A DNA stretch of 64,000 bases from Streptomyces sp. NBC_00193 (GCF_026342735.1 NZ_JAPEMM010000002.1:1426001-1490000), one strand, 5' to 3'. Positions 32,837 to 42,161 are shown, numbered from the stretch's first letter. A program made the numbers and translations. Notes: generated from the sequence alone by a model not told the origin.

Positions 32837-33736
32837 CTACGCGAATGCCCCCGCCACCAGGTCCGCGAGCAGGGCTCCGGCCCGCCCCTCCGGGTCCAGG
32901 TCCGGGTCGTAGATGGTGACGTTGAGCCCGACGCAGCGCGGGGAGCTGATCAACACCCCGAGCAGTTCGGCAAGTTCGTCGGGGATCAGGCCGCCGGGGT
33001 CCGGGCTGTCCACGGCCGGCATCACGGACGGGTCCAGTACGTCGGCGTCCAGGTGGACCCAGAACCCGGCGGTGGCCGGGGGCTGCAGCCCCGTCAGCGC
33101 GGTACGGGCCACCGGCCCGGCGCCGCGGTCGCGGATCGCCCCGACCGTGGCGGCGAAGATCCCGGCGGCGCGCAGCTCGGGGAGGTCCGGGTCCCCGTCG
33201 CGCAGCCCGAAGAGCCGGATGTCCTCGTCGCGGACGTAGGGCCCGAGGCCCTCCAGGTCGGCGAGGTCCGCCTGGCCGCGGCCGGTGGCGAGCGCCAGTT
33301 CCTCACCGCCGGCCGCGCCGACGGGCCCGTTCACGGCCTCGTTGCCGGGGTGGCGGAAGTCGGCGGAGCCGTCGATCGCGGCGATGCCGTACCGCCCGAG
33401 GCGCCGCATGGCCAGGGAGGCGCCGAGCTGGATGGAGCAGTCGCCGCCGAGCACGACGGGGAACTCCCCGGAGCGCAGGTGGTCCTCGATCCGGTCGGCG
33501 AGGGCGACGGTGTACGCGGCGAGGGGCCCGGCGTGGAACACCCCGTCCCCCTCCTTCCAGTCGCCCCGGTCGTAGCGCGGCGGGACTACCACCCCGCCCT
33601 CACGCGCGCCGAGACGGGCCAGCAGGCCCTGTTCCCGCAGGGCCCCGGCCAGTTTGTACACGCCGGGAACGGAGCCCGGGGCCGGGGGGCGGAGCCCGAG
33701 GTTGGACGGTGCGTCGAGGAGCACGAGGGTTCGCAT
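32837..33736 (-). CDS. Arginase/ureohydrolase-fold protein with altered metal site
   Basis: A 299-residue protein of the arginase/agmatinase/formiminoglutamase fold. Fold signatures are VVLGGDCSIQLGA, AAIDGSADFRHPGNEA and WVHLDADVLDPSVMPAVDSP. In catalytic members the first is GGDHS and the second DAHxD; here both metal-binding His are replaced (Cys and Ser), while the Asp residues remain. It may bind a different metal or no metal. ATG at 33736 is 4 bp from the end of the acetyltransferase gene upstream, so the two form an operon. Confidence 0.75.
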   Translation of the reverse strand: MRTLVLLDAPSNLGLRPPAPGSVPGVYKLAGALREQGLLARLGAREGGVVVPPRYDRGDWKEGDGVFHAGPLAAYTVALADRIEDHLRSGEFPVVLGGDCSIQLGASLAMRRLGRYGIAAIDGSADFRHPGNEAVNGPVGAAGGEELALATGRGQADLADLEGLGPYVRDEDIRLFGLRDGDPDLPELRAAGIFAATVGAIRDRGAGPVARTALTGLQPPATAGFWVHLDADVLDPSVMPAVDSPDPGGLIPDELAELLGVLISSPRCVGLNVTIYDPDLDPEGRAGALLADLVAGAFA

Positions 33737-33740
33737 GCAC

Positions 33741-34340
33741 TCATCCTGTGCGATGCGGGACCCCGGGACATGGCATTTCGGCCGTGATCGCCCATCGTTC
33801 GTGGTCCCGCCAGGCGCCCTTGACGTGGAGGAAGTCCGGCGACAGCCCCTCCAGCCGGAAGCCGAGCCCTCGGACGAGGGCGATCGAGGCGGCGTTTCCC
33901 GGCTGGATGTTGGCCTCCAGCCGGTGCAGTGCGAGACCGTCCGCGGCGAAGGCGTGGCCGACGGCCAGGCCGAGCCCCTCCCGCATGAGCCCCCGGCCCG
34001 CCGCGTGGGCGAAGGCCCCGTAGCCGAGCGCGCCGCAGCGGAAGGCGCCGAGGACGATGTTGTTGACGTTGACGAAGCCGGCGATCGCGCCCGACTCCCG
34101 CTCGCACACGAGGAATCCGGTCCTGCCCGTCGCCGCGCCCCCGGCCGCGCCCCCGGCCGCACCGGCGATCAGCGGGGCGGCGTACGCCTCGTAGGCCTCC
34201 ACGCTCTCGGGCGGCGACAGCCACGGGTGGTGGAGCTCCCGGCTCTCGCGCACCCGGGCGGTGAACTCGGCGCCGTCAGTGGGCCGGTAGGGCCGCAGCC
34301 CGGTCCGGCCGCCCTCGGCGAGGTACGGAGAATACGACAT
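33741..34340 (-). CDS. GNAT-family N-acetyltransferase (RimJ/RimL-like)
   Basis: A 199-residue acetyltransferase. Motif A is seen as GLGLAVGHAFAADGLALHRLEANIQPGNAASIALVRGLGF, the RimJ/RimL form, and DFLHVKGAWRDHERWAI closes the fold. The region of residues 62-72 has a short Ala/Gly repeat. ATG at 34340 has TAGCCT 6 nt upstream on its strand, so the message may be leaderless. It is divergent from the gene at 34375 with only 34 bp between starts. Confidence 0.85.
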   Translation of the reverse strand: MSYSPYLAEGGRTGLRPYRPTDGAEFTARVRESRELHHPWLSPPESVEAYEAYAAPLIAGAAGGAAGGAATGRTGFLVCERESGAIAGFVNVNNIVLGAFRCGALGYGAFAHAAGRGLMREGLGLAVGHAFAADGLALHRLEANIQPGNAASIALVRGLGFRLEGLSPDFLHVKGAWRDHERWAITAEMPCPGVPHRTG

Positions 34341-34374
34341 CGCCCCAGGCTAGGGCCTGTGGCAGGATCCCGAT
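34341..34374. promoter_or_regulatory. Compact divergent promoter pair
   Basis: Only 34 bp separate the two starts. On the minus strand TAGCCT (34352-34347) is 6 nt before the ATG at 34340. On the plus strand CAGGAT (34363-34368) is 6 nt before the GTG at 34375. Both positions fit -10 elements of leaderless transcripts whose -35 regions would lie in the opposite gene. Confidence 0.4.
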
Positions 34375-35154
34375 GTGATCATCACCCCGAACACCGAACA
34401 GCTCCTCCTCGCGGCCGCGTACAACAACGCCGCGTGGTGCGCCGCGGTCTGCCGCGACGGCGGATTCACCGCACAGGCCTGGAGCAGCCCCCGCCCGACC
34501 CCGCTCTACTACCCGGACGCCGTGACCCTCACCCGGGACACCGACACGGCCGCCCTGCTCGCCGGGATCGACACCGTCGCGCCGCACGCCTCGGTCAAGG
34601 ACAGCTTCGCCGTGCTCGACCTGGCTCCGGAGGGCTTCGAGGTCCTCTTCGGCGCCGAGTGGATCCACCGCCCGGCGTCCGCTCCCGCCGCCCCGGCCCC
34701 CGCCCTGGCGTGGAGCCCGATCTCCGGCCCCGCGGAGCTGGAGGCGTGGGAGACGGCCTGGGCCGGCGAGGAGAGCACCGGCCTGTTCCACCCGGGACTG
34801 CTCACGGGGGATGCCCGGGATGCACAGGGCACAGAGGGCATGGAGGGCACGGAGGGCGCAGGGGTTGCGGAGGAGGCCGGGGAGATCGCCTTCCTCGCGG
34901 GGCGGGACGCCGAGGGCCGCATCCTCGCCGGAGCCGCCGCCAACCGCACCGGCGAGGTGGTCGGCATCTCCAACGTGTTCACCACCGACGGCACCCCGGA
35001 CGACGAGGCCTGGGCGGGCGCGCTGGCCCTGACGGCCTCGCTCTGGCCCGGCCTGGAGCTCGTGGGCTACGAGTCGGGGGACGACCTCGACACGGCGCTG
35101 CGCCACGGCTTCACGGCCATCGGCCCGCTGCGGGTCTGGGTCCACTCGGGCTGA
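34375..35154 (+). CDS. GNAT-like fold protein, function unknown
   Basis: A 259-residue protein. The C-terminal half (AGRDAEGRILAGAAANRT, EVVGISNVFTTDGTPDDEAW, ALRHGFTAIGPLRVWV) follows the strand-helix pattern of acetyltransferases with NV near the acetyl-CoA pocket, but lacks a clear motif A. The middle carries a GTEGMEGTEGAG low-complexity linker encoded by a DNA repeat near 34823-34858. I cannot name a substrate. GTG start at 34375, possibly leaderless. Confidence 0.55.
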   Translation: MIITPNTEQLLLAAAYNNAAWCAAVCRDGGFTAQAWSSPRPTPLYYPDAVTLTRDTDTAALLAGIDTVAPHASVKDSFAVLDLAPEGFEVLFGAEWIHRPASAPAAPAPALAWSPISGPAELEAWETAWAGEESTGLFHPGLLTGDARDAQGTEGMEGTEGAGVAEEAGEIAFLAGRDAEGRILAGAAANRTGEVVGISNVFTTDGTPDDEAWAGALALTASLWPGLELVGYESGDDLDTALRHGFTAIGPLRVWVHSG

Positions 35155-35184
35155 CCGGCGGAGCGTACGAGCCTGCGGGGCCCG

Positions 35185-35418
35185 CTACCTGCGCCGCCGG
35201 GCGAAGTAGGCCCCGCACAGTCCGCCCAGCACGGCAGCGATCAGCAGGGCGACGTACAGCGGCATCGTCACCTGCGGGATCAGCAGCCGGATCTTGGTGG
35301 GGCGGGTGTTCTCGAAGATGAACACGAGGGTGAGCACCGCGAGCACCGCGATGCCCGCGCGCCCCGGGGTGATCTGCGCGCGGCCCTTGCCGCGGCCCTT
35401 GGACGTGTGGGAGCTCAT
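35185..35418 (-). CDS. LapA-family (DUF1049) small membrane protein
   Basis: A 77-residue protein with two membrane helices (AGIAVLAVLTLVFIFENT and VALLIAAVLGGLCGAYF) joined by the IFENTRPTKIRLLIPQV segment that typifies LapA/lipopolysaccharide-assembly-like proteins. The basic N-terminus and RRRR tail point to the cytoplasm. It lies downstream of the S9 peptidase gene (33 bp gap) and may be in the same transcript. Confidence 0.85.
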   Translation of the reverse strand: MSSHTSKGRGKGRAQITPGRAGIAVLAVLTLVFIFENTRPTKIRLLIPQVTMPLYVALLIAAVLGGLCGAYFARRRR

Positions 35419-35451
35419 GGTCCCATCGTCCGGCCGCGGCGTCCCGGGGGC

Positions 35452-37572
35452 TCAGTCGGACAGGGCCAGACGGGGGATGTCCGCCCGCTCGAACCCGAAC
35501 ACCTGCGCGTACAGCGACAGCTCCGCCTCCAGCGCCCGGACCATCGTGTCCGCACGCCGGAAGCCGTGCCCCTCGCCCTCGAAGGCCACGTACGCGTGGG
35601 GCACCGAGCGCCCGCGCATCGCGGCCAGCAGCCGCTCCGCCTGCGCGGGCGGGCAGACCGGGTCGTCCAGCCCCTGGAGCAGGACGAACGGCGCGGTGAT
35701 CCGGTCGGCGCGGGCCACCGGGGAGCGTTCGCGGCTGCGCAGGGCCAGGGTCTGCGGCGGTCCGGCGAGGCCGTCGATGTAGCGGGACTCCAGGTCGTGG
35801 GTCTCGGCGGCGAAGCCGGTCAGGTCCAGGACCGGGTAGATGATCGCCGCGCAGGCGTACAGGTCGGTGGACGCCAGCGAGGCCGCGGCCGTCCAGCCGC
35901 CCGCGCTGCCGCCCCGGATCGCGAGCCGGTCCGGATCGGCGGTGCCCTCGGCGGCGAGGGCCCGCGCCACGGCGGCGCAGTCCTCGACGTCGACGACGCC
36001 CCACTGTTCGCGCAGCCGTTCCCGGTAGGCGCGGCCGTAGCCCGTGGAGCCCCCGTAGTTGACCTCGACGACGCCGATGCCGCGCGAGGTGAAGTAGGCG
36101 ATGTGCAGGTCGAGTACGGGCGGCACGTGGTCGGTGGGGCCGCCGTGCGCCCACACCACGTACGGGGGCAGCTCGTCTGCCCGGGCGCGCAGCACGGGAT
36201 GGTGCGGCGGGTAGACGTGGGCATGGATCTCCCGGCCGCCCCGGCCGAAGAAGGTCCTGCTCTGCGGCTCCGGGTAGTACGCGGGGTCCGCCCGGTCGTC
36301 CGGCGCCGGTCCCGGTCCCGGTCCCGGTCCGCCGGCCCCAACGGCCCCGCTCACCGCGCCCGTCGCGTCCGCCCTGCCCGTCGCGTCCGTCCAGCCAACC
36401 GGTTCCGTCCCGTCCGCCCCCGGGGAGCCGTGGCCGCCCACCACCCGGGCGTGCCCGGTGGCCGTGTCCAGCTCCACCACCTCGTACGCGCTGCGCGGGC
36501 TGGCCGCGACCCCGTAGACCCGGCTGCCGCTGACGGCGAGCGTGGGCTGCCAGGCCGTCCACGGCCCGGCCGCGTCGACCAGGTCCCCGCTCTCCGGGTC
36601 GAGCACGCCGAGCACCGAGGAGCCCCGGCCGTGCAGGACGGCGACGAGCCCGTCGGGGAGCGCCGCGATCCAGCGCAGCCCGGGCTTCCACAGCGGGCCG
36701 CCGAACTCCTCTTCCCTGGGGCAGAGGTTGACGGCCTCGCCCGTCTCCCGGTCCACCCGGTACGGGTTCCACCAGCCGCCCCGGTCGCTCACCGCGAGGA
36801 GGCTTCCGCCGGTGGTCCACTCGACCTGGGCGACGGCCTCCTCGGGTCCGCCGAGCACGGTACGGGGCTCCGCGAGGCGGCCGTCCGGGGTGATCTCGGC
36901 GAGCCTGAGCTCGGTGCCGTCCCACGGCATCCGGGGGTGGTCCCACACCAGCCAGGCCGCCTGCCGCCCGTCCGGGGAGAGCCGGGGCCCGGTGCTGAAC
37001 CGGTACCGGTCGTCGGTCAACTCCCGTACGAGCGAGCGGTCTTCCGCGGCCGACCCGTCCAGCGGTACGGCGGCCAGGACGCGGCGCACATCGGTCGGCG
37101 CGGTTCCGGTGAACTCCTCCAGCACGCACCAGACTTCGCCGCCCCGCAGCACCGGGTCGGCCCAGCGCAGCCCGCCGCCGACCGCCGAGACGGGGGTCAG
37201 GGGCCGCGGGGCCGGGCTGCCGGGCGCGTCGGGCTCGTACGCGTACAGCCGCTGGTCGGCGAAGTGGACGAAGACCACCAGCGGGCCGCCCAGGGGCCGT
37301 TCGGTGCCCGCCCAGGGCCGGCCGCCGTACTCGGTGAGCCGGCTGCGCACGTTCCACGGCGCGGGCAGCGCGCAGACCGCGGGCCCGCCGTCCGCGGGCC
37401 GGCGGACCAGGGCGCGACGGCCGCCTTCGGCCGGCCGGGGCACCGTCCACCACACCTCGGCCCCGATCGCGCCGACGTACTCCGGCCTCCCGTCGAGGGA
37501 GGCGGCGAGCGCGGCGCCGATCGGCGAGGGCCAGCTGCCGTAGGCGGCGGTGCCGTCGCCTCGCGAGGCCAT
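35452..37572 (-). CDS. S9-family prolyl-oligopeptidase-like serine peptidase
   Basis: A 706-residue peptidase. A beta-propeller N-terminal half is followed by an alpha/beta-hydrolase domain with nucleophile GGSAGGW (S556), Asp in LQGLDDPVCP and His in EGEGHGF. Between them is a Gly/Pro tract GPGPGPGPAP at about residue 415. No signal peptide, so it acts on short peptides in the cytoplasm. Its ATG overlaps the stop of the upstream M20 peptidase gene by one base (TGATG), so translation is coupled. Confidence 0.9.
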   Translation of the reverse strand: MASRGDGTAAYGSWPSPIGAALAASLDGRPEYVGAIGAEVWWTVPRPAEGGRRALVRRPADGGPAVCALPAPWNVRSRLTEYGGRPWAGTERPLGGPLVVFVHFADQRLYAYEPDAPGSPAPRPLTPVSAVGGGLRWADPVLRGGEVWCVLEEFTGTAPTDVRRVLAAVPLDGSAAEDRSLVRELTDDRYRFSTGPRLSPDGRQAAWLVWDHPRMPWDGTELRLAEITPDGRLAEPRTVLGGPEEAVAQVEWTTGGSLLAVSDRGGWWNPYRVDRETGEAVNLCPREEEFGGPLWKPGLRWIAALPDGLVAVLHGRGSSVLGVLDPESGDLVDAAGPWTAWQPTLAVSGSRVYGVAASPRSAYEVVELDTATGHARVVGGHGSPGADGTEPVGWTDATGRADATGAVSGAVGAGGPGPGPGPAPDDRADPAYYPEPQSRTFFGRGGREIHAHVYPPHHPVLRARADELPPYVVWAHGGPTDHVPPVLDLHIAYFTSRGIGVVEVNYGGSTGYGRAYRERLREQWGVVDVEDCAAVARALAAEGTADPDRLAIRGGSAGGWTAAASLASTDLYACAAIIYPVLDLTGFAAETHDLESRYIDGLAGPPQTLALRSRERSPVARADRITAPFVLLQGLDDPVCPPAQAERLLAAMRGRSVPHAYVAFEGEGHGFRRADTMVRALEAELSLYAQVFGFERADIPRLALSD

Positions 37573-38936
37573 CACAGGGCGCGCAGGGCTCGGTCGAGGA
37601 CGCGGACCCCGAAGTGCAGGGCGTCGACGGGCACCCGCTCGTCCACTCCGTGGAAGAGGGACCAGTAGTCGAAGCCGGGCGGCAGCTTGAGCGGGGAGAA
37701 GCCGTAGCCGGTGATGCCGAGCCGGGAGAACTGCTTGGCGTCGGTGCCGCCCGCCATGCAGAAGGGCACCACGTGTCCCTCGGGGTCGAAGGCCTCGACG
37801 GACTCGCGGAGGATCCCGTACGTCCGCCCGTCCACGGGGGCTTCGAGGGCCACTTCCCGGTGGTGGAACTCCCAGTGCACGTCGGGGCCGGTGAGTTCGT
37901 CGAGGGTGGCGATGAACTCGGCCTCGCCGCCGGGCAGCATCCGCCCGTCCACGTAGGCGGTGGCGGTGCCCGGGATGACGTTGAGTTTGTAACCGGCGCT
38001 GAGCATGGTCGGGTTGGCGCTGTTGCGGACGGTCGCCTCGACGAGGGCGCCGGCCGGACCGAGCTTGTTGAGGATCTGGTCGAGCTGGAACTCGGGGGCC
38101 CTCGGGTTCACCGACATCCCCTGCAGGGCGGCGAGTTCGGTGATGCAGGCGGTGACGGTGTCGGTGAGGCGGACCGGCCAGTCGTGCTCGCCGATGCGGG
38201 CGACCGCGGCGGCGAGCCGGCTGACCGCGTTGGCCCGGTTGGGCTTGGAGCCGTGTCCGGCGGTGCCGGTCGCGGTGAGCTTCAGCCATGCGGTGCCGCG
38301 TTCGCCGGCGGCGATCGGGTAGAGGGCCTGTCCGGGGGCGGCGTGCACGGTGAAGGCCCCGGATTCGCTGATGCCCTCGGTACAGCCTTCGAAGAGCTCG
38401 GGGTGGTGGTCGGCGAGGAAGCCCGAGCCGTCGATCGCGCTGTCCTCCTCGTCGGCGGTGTAGGCGATCACGATGTCCCGCCGGGGTCTGACTCCGGCCC
38501 GCGCCCAAGCCCGTACGACGGCCAGCACCATCGCGTCCATGTTCTTCATGTCGACGGCGCCGCGGCCCCAGACCACCCCGTCGCGGACCTCGCCCGAGAA
38601 GGGGTCCACGCTCCAGTCGGCGGCCTCGGCCGGGACCACGTCGAGGTGGCCGTGGACCAGGAGGGCGGGGGCGGTGGGATCGGTGCCCGCGATCCGGGCC
38701 ACCACGTTGGTGCGGCCCGGGGTGCGCTCCAGCAGCGCGGGCTCCAGGCCGATGGCCGCCAGCCGCTCGGCGACGTACTCGGCGGCCGGGCGTTCCCGGC
38801 AGTCGCCGCCGCCGCGGTTCGTGGTGTCGATGCGGATCAGGCCGGAGGTGAACTCGACGGCCTCGTCGAGCGCCACCCGGTCGACGGGCGTACCGGTGAC
38901 ACCGAAGCTGGTGCCCGGCTCGAACATGTCAGCCAT
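37572..38936 (-). CDS. M20-family peptidase/deacylase
   Basis: A 454-residue zinc amidohydrolase. Metal ligands are visible in HGHLDVVPA (His), GRGAVDMKNMDA (Asp), ADEEDSAIDG (Glu pair) and LFHGVDERV (His), with the dimerisation domain between. Family members cleave dipeptides or N-acyl amino acids. ATG at 38936 has GGAGGAG 5 nt upstream and overlaps the M55 gene by 8 bp. The three peptidase genes M55-M20-S9 form one operon. Confidence 0.9.
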   Translation of the reverse strand: MADMFEPGTSFGVTGTPVDRVALDEAVEFTSGLIRIDTTNRGGGDCRERPAAEYVAERLAAIGLEPALLERTPGRTNVVARIAGTDPTAPALLVHGHLDVVPAEAADWSVDPFSGEVRDGVVWGRGAVDMKNMDAMVLAVVRAWARAGVRPRRDIVIAYTADEEDSAIDGSGFLADHHPELFEGCTEGISESGAFTVHAAPGQALYPIAAGERGTAWLKLTATGTAGHGSKPNRANAVSRLAAAVARIGEHDWPVRLTDTVTACITELAALQGMSVNPRAPEFQLDQILNKLGPAGALVEATVRNSANPTMLSAGYKLNVIPGTATAYVDGRMLPGGEAEFIATLDELTGPDVHWEFHHREVALEAPVDGRTYGILRESVEAFDPEGHVVPFCMAGGTDAKQFSRLGITGYGFSPLKLPPGFDYWSLFHGVDERVPVDALHFGVRVLDRALRAL

Positions 38937-39762
38937 ACTGCTCCTCCACCGCTGCCGAGACGATCGTGGTGACCGCCTTGAAGGTCCGGATCCCCTCGTA
39001 CATCGTCCCGCTGGTGTACCCGACCCTACGCTCACCCGATCGCTCGACTCCGGGCACCACCGTGGCGGCCATCGCCAGGTGCTCGGCGTCGAACTCGACC
39101 TCCACCGCGAACGGCCCGCCCCGTACCGGTTCGTACCGGACGGCGAGGGCGGCGGCCTCCTGCGCGGCGGCCCGGATGTCGGCGGCCGTACGGGCCGGGG
39201 TGCGGCAGACGGCGGCGTAGCGCGAGACGTGGTCCTTGACGGCGACCGTCACCGCGTCCGGGGCGTAGCCGGCGGCGTCGACGCAGGTCAGGTCGTCTCC
39301 GGTGACCAGGACGACCGGGACCCCGTACTCGGCGACCACGTGTGCGTTGAGCAGTCCCTCGCTGGCGCGGGTCCCGTTGACCCAGACCCCGGTGATGGAG
39401 TTGGCGAGGTAGGTGTGGGCGAGCACGCCCTCGGCGCCGGCGCCCGTGTGGTAGCCGACGAAGGCGATGCCGTCGACGTCCCCGTGCTGGACGCCCTCGA
39501 CCATGGAGAGGGACTTGTGGCGGCCGGTCAGCATCTCGACGCGGGCGTCGAGCCGCTCCAGCAGCAGGTTGCGCATGGTCCAGTGGGCCTCGTTGACGAG
39601 GACCTGATCCGCCCCGGCGTCGTAGAACCCGAGGACGGCGGCGTTCACGTCGGAGGTGAACAGGGTCCGGCAGCGTTCCCACTGCGGGGTCCCGGGCAGC
39701 ACGTCGGCGGGCCAGGTGACGCCGGTGGCGCCTTCCATGTCGGCGGAGATGAGGATCTTCAT
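38929..39762 (-). CDS. M55-family D-aminopeptidase (DppA-like)
   Basis: A 277-residue decameric-type zinc aminopeptidase. The family signature SADMEG (residues 6-11) gives D8 and E10, and the His ligands are in NEAHWTM (about H60) and VGYHTGAG (about H104). DppA of Bacillus removes D-Ala from cell-wall peptides, so this operon could recycle peptidoglycan peptides. First gene of the peptidase operon, with an 8-bp overlap into the M20 gene. Confidence 0.88.
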   Translation of the reverse strand: MKILISADMEGATGVTWPADVLPGTPQWERCRTLFTSDVNAAVLGFYDAGADQVLVNEAHWTMRNLLLERLDARVEMLTGRHKSLSMVEGVQHGDVDGIAFVGYHTGAGAEGVLAHTYLANSITGVWVNGTRASEGLLNAHVVAEYGVPVVLVTGDDLTCVDAAGYAPDAVTVAVKDHVSRYAAVCRTPARTAADIRAAAQEAAALAVRYEPVRGGPFAVEVEFDAEHLAMAATVVPGVERSGERRVGYTSGTMYEGIRTFKAVTTIVSAAVEEQYG

Positions 39763-39876
39763 CGGGCCCCCGGGCGGTCGGTTGCGCAGGGCCCCACCCT
39801 AGCCCTCCGGCCCCTGCCGGACCCGGGGGCCGGGCTCCCGGCGCGCCGCCCGGCCGCCCCGCCGTGCCCGCCCGGC

Positions 39877-40410
39877 TCAGCGCCTGTTGTACGGCAGCCG
39901 GGCCAGCAGTGCGCCCATGGTGCAGGTGTCCGAGAGTGCGGAGAACACCAGCCCGGCCGCCACCCCGGCGGACAGCAGCAGGGCGGCCGGGTGGAGGAGG
40001 CCGCCGGCCAGTCCCGCCAGGACCAGGGCGCCCGCGGCCAGCCGGACCTGACGGTCCATGGCCCAGCGCGCAGCGCCCCGACCGGCCCCCTCCGGCCTTT
40101 CCAGTGCACCGCCCGCCCGCTGCCAGGCCGAGGTGCCCCCGGACAGCGAACGCACGGTCAGGCCGTGCCCGGCCAGTGCCCGGCACGCCTGGGCCGACCG
40201 GGCTCCGGAGGCGCAGACGACGAGCAGCGCGGCCTGCCCGGTCCGCAGTTCCTCCAGAGCAAGGGACAGCCGGTCCAGCGGAACGTTGCGGGCTCCGGGC
40301 AGGTGCCCGCCCGCGAACTCCGCGGGGGTGCGTACGTCGATGACGGTGAACTCGGAGAGCCGGGCGCGGGCTTCGGCGGGGGCGATCTCGGCGGCGGGTA
40401 CGGGTGCCAT
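39877..40410 (-). CDS. Rhodanese-DUF2892 fusion protein
   Basis: A 177-residue protein. The N-terminal rhodanese domain has VIDVRTPAEFAGGHLPGARN and the active loop CASGARS (C66). The C-terminal DUF2892 part has two membrane helices around ALVLAGLAGGLLHPAALLLSAG and CTMGALLARLPY. Such fusions tie sulfurtransfer to the membrane. It lies beside the CoA-disulfide-reductase-like gene in the same direction (87-bp gap) and near a CstR-type regulator, suggesting one persulfide unit. Confidence 0.85.
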   Translation of the reverse strand: MAPVPAAEIAPAEARARLSEFTVIDVRTPAEFAGGHLPGARNVPLDRLSLALEELRTGQAALLVVCASGARSAQACRALAGHGLTVRSLSGGTSAWQRAGGALERPEGAGRGAARWAMDRQVRLAAGALVLAGLAGGLLHPAALLLSAGVAAGLVFSALSDTCTMGALLARLPYNRR

Positions 40411-40497
40411 GGGGGTTCCTTCGATGGGGAGGCGGTTCGGGGGACGGCGGGGCGGCCGGCGGGTCTGCGGGACGGGACGTCCGGCGGGCCGGGTGCG

Positions 40498-42129
40498 TCA
40501 GCCGGCCGCCGCGGCGGTGCCCGCCGACCAGGTGAGCCATCCGCCGTCGAGGTTCACGGCGTCCAGGCCGAGGTTGCGCAGCAGCCGGACGGCGGTGTGC
40601 GCGCGCTGCCCGCCCTGGCAGTACACGGTGAGCGGCCGGTCCGCGGGCAGCTCTCCGATGCGGTCGCGGAGCTCGTCCAAGGGGACGTGCACCGCGCCGG
40701 GCAGGTGGCCGCGCGCGTGCTCGGCCTTCGTCCGTACGTCGACCGGGAGGCCGTGGGCGCCGCCGCTGCCGCTGCCGTCCCACTGGACCGTCGGGGTGGT
40801 GCCGGTCAGCAGGTTGTCGGCGAGGTAGCCCAGCAGGTTGACGGGATCCTTGGCGGAGCCGTACGGGGGCGCGTAGGCGAGTTCGAGGTCCGCGAGCGCG
40901 GTCACGGGGAGCCCGGCGGCCATCGCCGTGGCCAGGACGTCGATCCGCTTGTCCACGCCGTCTGAGCCGACGGCCTGGGCGCCGAGGATCCGCAGGGTCT
41001 GCGGATCGAAGAGGAGCTTCAGCGACAGCGAACCGGCGCCGGGGTAGTACCCCGCGTGCGATCCGCCGTGCAGGTGCAGGACGCGGTACGGGCGGCCCTC
41101 GCGCCGGAGCTCCTTCTCGGCCCGCCCGGTCGCGGCCGCCGTCAGGCCGAAGACCTGCACGATGGCGGTGCCCTGCGCGGGCACGGCCGTGACGGTCCGC
41201 CCGACGAGGGTGTCGGCGGCGATCCGGCCGTGCCGGTTGGCGAGGTTCGCGAGCGGGATCAGCCGGGTCCCGCCGCCGAGCGCGTCCGTCTTCTCGGCCG
41301 CGTCACCCACCGCGAGGATGCGGGGATCGCTGGTGCGCAGCGCCCCGTCCACCCGGATCCCGCCGAGCGGGCCCCGTTCCAGCCCGGCCGCCTCGGCAAG
41401 TTCCGTTTCGGGGCGGACGCCGACGGCGAGCAGCACCAGATCGGCCGGGACCCGGTCGCCGTCGGCGAGTTCCACCTCCCGCGGCAGCACCCGTACGGCC
41501 TGGCTGCCCAGCCGCAGGTCCACGCCGTGGGCCCGCAGCTCGGCGGCGGCCGGCTGGGCCATCTCCGGGTCGAACGGGGGCAGGACCTGCGGCGCGGCCT
41601 CGACCAGGGTGGTGGTCAGACCGCGGTGGCGCAGGTTCTCGGCGGCCTCGACGCCGATGAACCCGCCCCCGATCACCACGGCGGTGCGGGCCCCTCCCGC
41701 GAGGGCGGAGAGGATGCCGTCGAGGTCCGCGATGTCGCGCAGGGTGTGGGCCCGCTCGATGCCCGGCACCGGGGGCACCACCGGGCGGGCGCCGGGGGCC
41801 AGGACCAGCCGGTCCCAGCCTTCTTCGTAGACAGACCCGTCGGCGAGGTCGCGCACCGTCACCAGCTGCCGTTCGCGGTCGACGGAGAGGACCTCGTTGC
41901 GCACGCGGACATCGAGGGCGAAGCGGCGGGCGAGCGTGTCGGGGGTGTGCAGCAGCAGGTCCTCGCGCTCCTCGATGACCCCGCCGAGGTGATAGGGCAG
42001 ACCGCAGTTGGCGAAGCTCACGTACGCGCCGCGCTCCAGTACGACGATCTCCGCCTTCTCGTCCAGCCGGCGCAGCCTCGCCGCGGCCGACATGCCCGCC
42101 GCGACTCCTCCGATGACGACGACCTTCAT
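40498..42129 (-). CDS. CoA-disulfide/persulfide reductase with C-terminal rhodanese domain
   Basis: A 543-residue flavoprotein. The FAD motif GGVAAGMSAAARLRRLD leads, the redox Cys is C42 in SFANCGLPYH as in CoA-disulfide reductase, the NAD motif is VVIGGGFIGVEAAE, and the rhodanese domain ends with CQGGQRA (C504). Proteins of this architecture reduce CoA persulfides and polysulfides and in other bacteria are controlled by CstR. ATG at 42129. The divergent CstR-type regulator and the operators between fit that role. Confidence 0.88.
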   Translation of the reverse strand: MKVVVIGGVAAGMSAAARLRRLDEKAEIVVLERGAYVSFANCGLPYHLGGVIEEREDLLLHTPDTLARRFALDVRVRNEVLSVDRERQLVTVRDLADGSVYEEGWDRLVLAPGARPVVPPVPGIERAHTLRDIADLDGILSALAGGARTAVVIGGGFIGVEAAENLRHRGLTTTLVEAAPQVLPPFDPEMAQPAAAELRAHGVDLRLGSQAVRVLPREVELADGDRVPADLVLLAVGVRPETELAEAAGLERGPLGGIRVDGALRTSDPRILAVGDAAEKTDALGGGTRLIPLANLANRHGRIAADTLVGRTVTAVPAQGTAIVQVFGLTAAATGRAEKELRREGRPYRVLHLHGGSHAGYYPGAGSLSLKLLFDPQTLRILGAQAVGSDGVDKRIDVLATAMAAGLPVTALADLELAYAPPYGSAKDPVNLLGYLADNLLTGTTPTVQWDGSGSGGAHGLPVDVRTKAEHARGHLPGAVHVPLDELRDRIGELPADRPLTVYCQGGQRAHTAVRLLRNLGLDAVNLDGGWLTWSAGTAAAAG

Positions 42130-42161
42130 GGGCGCACCCTTGCCTCTCACTCGACCTCGAC

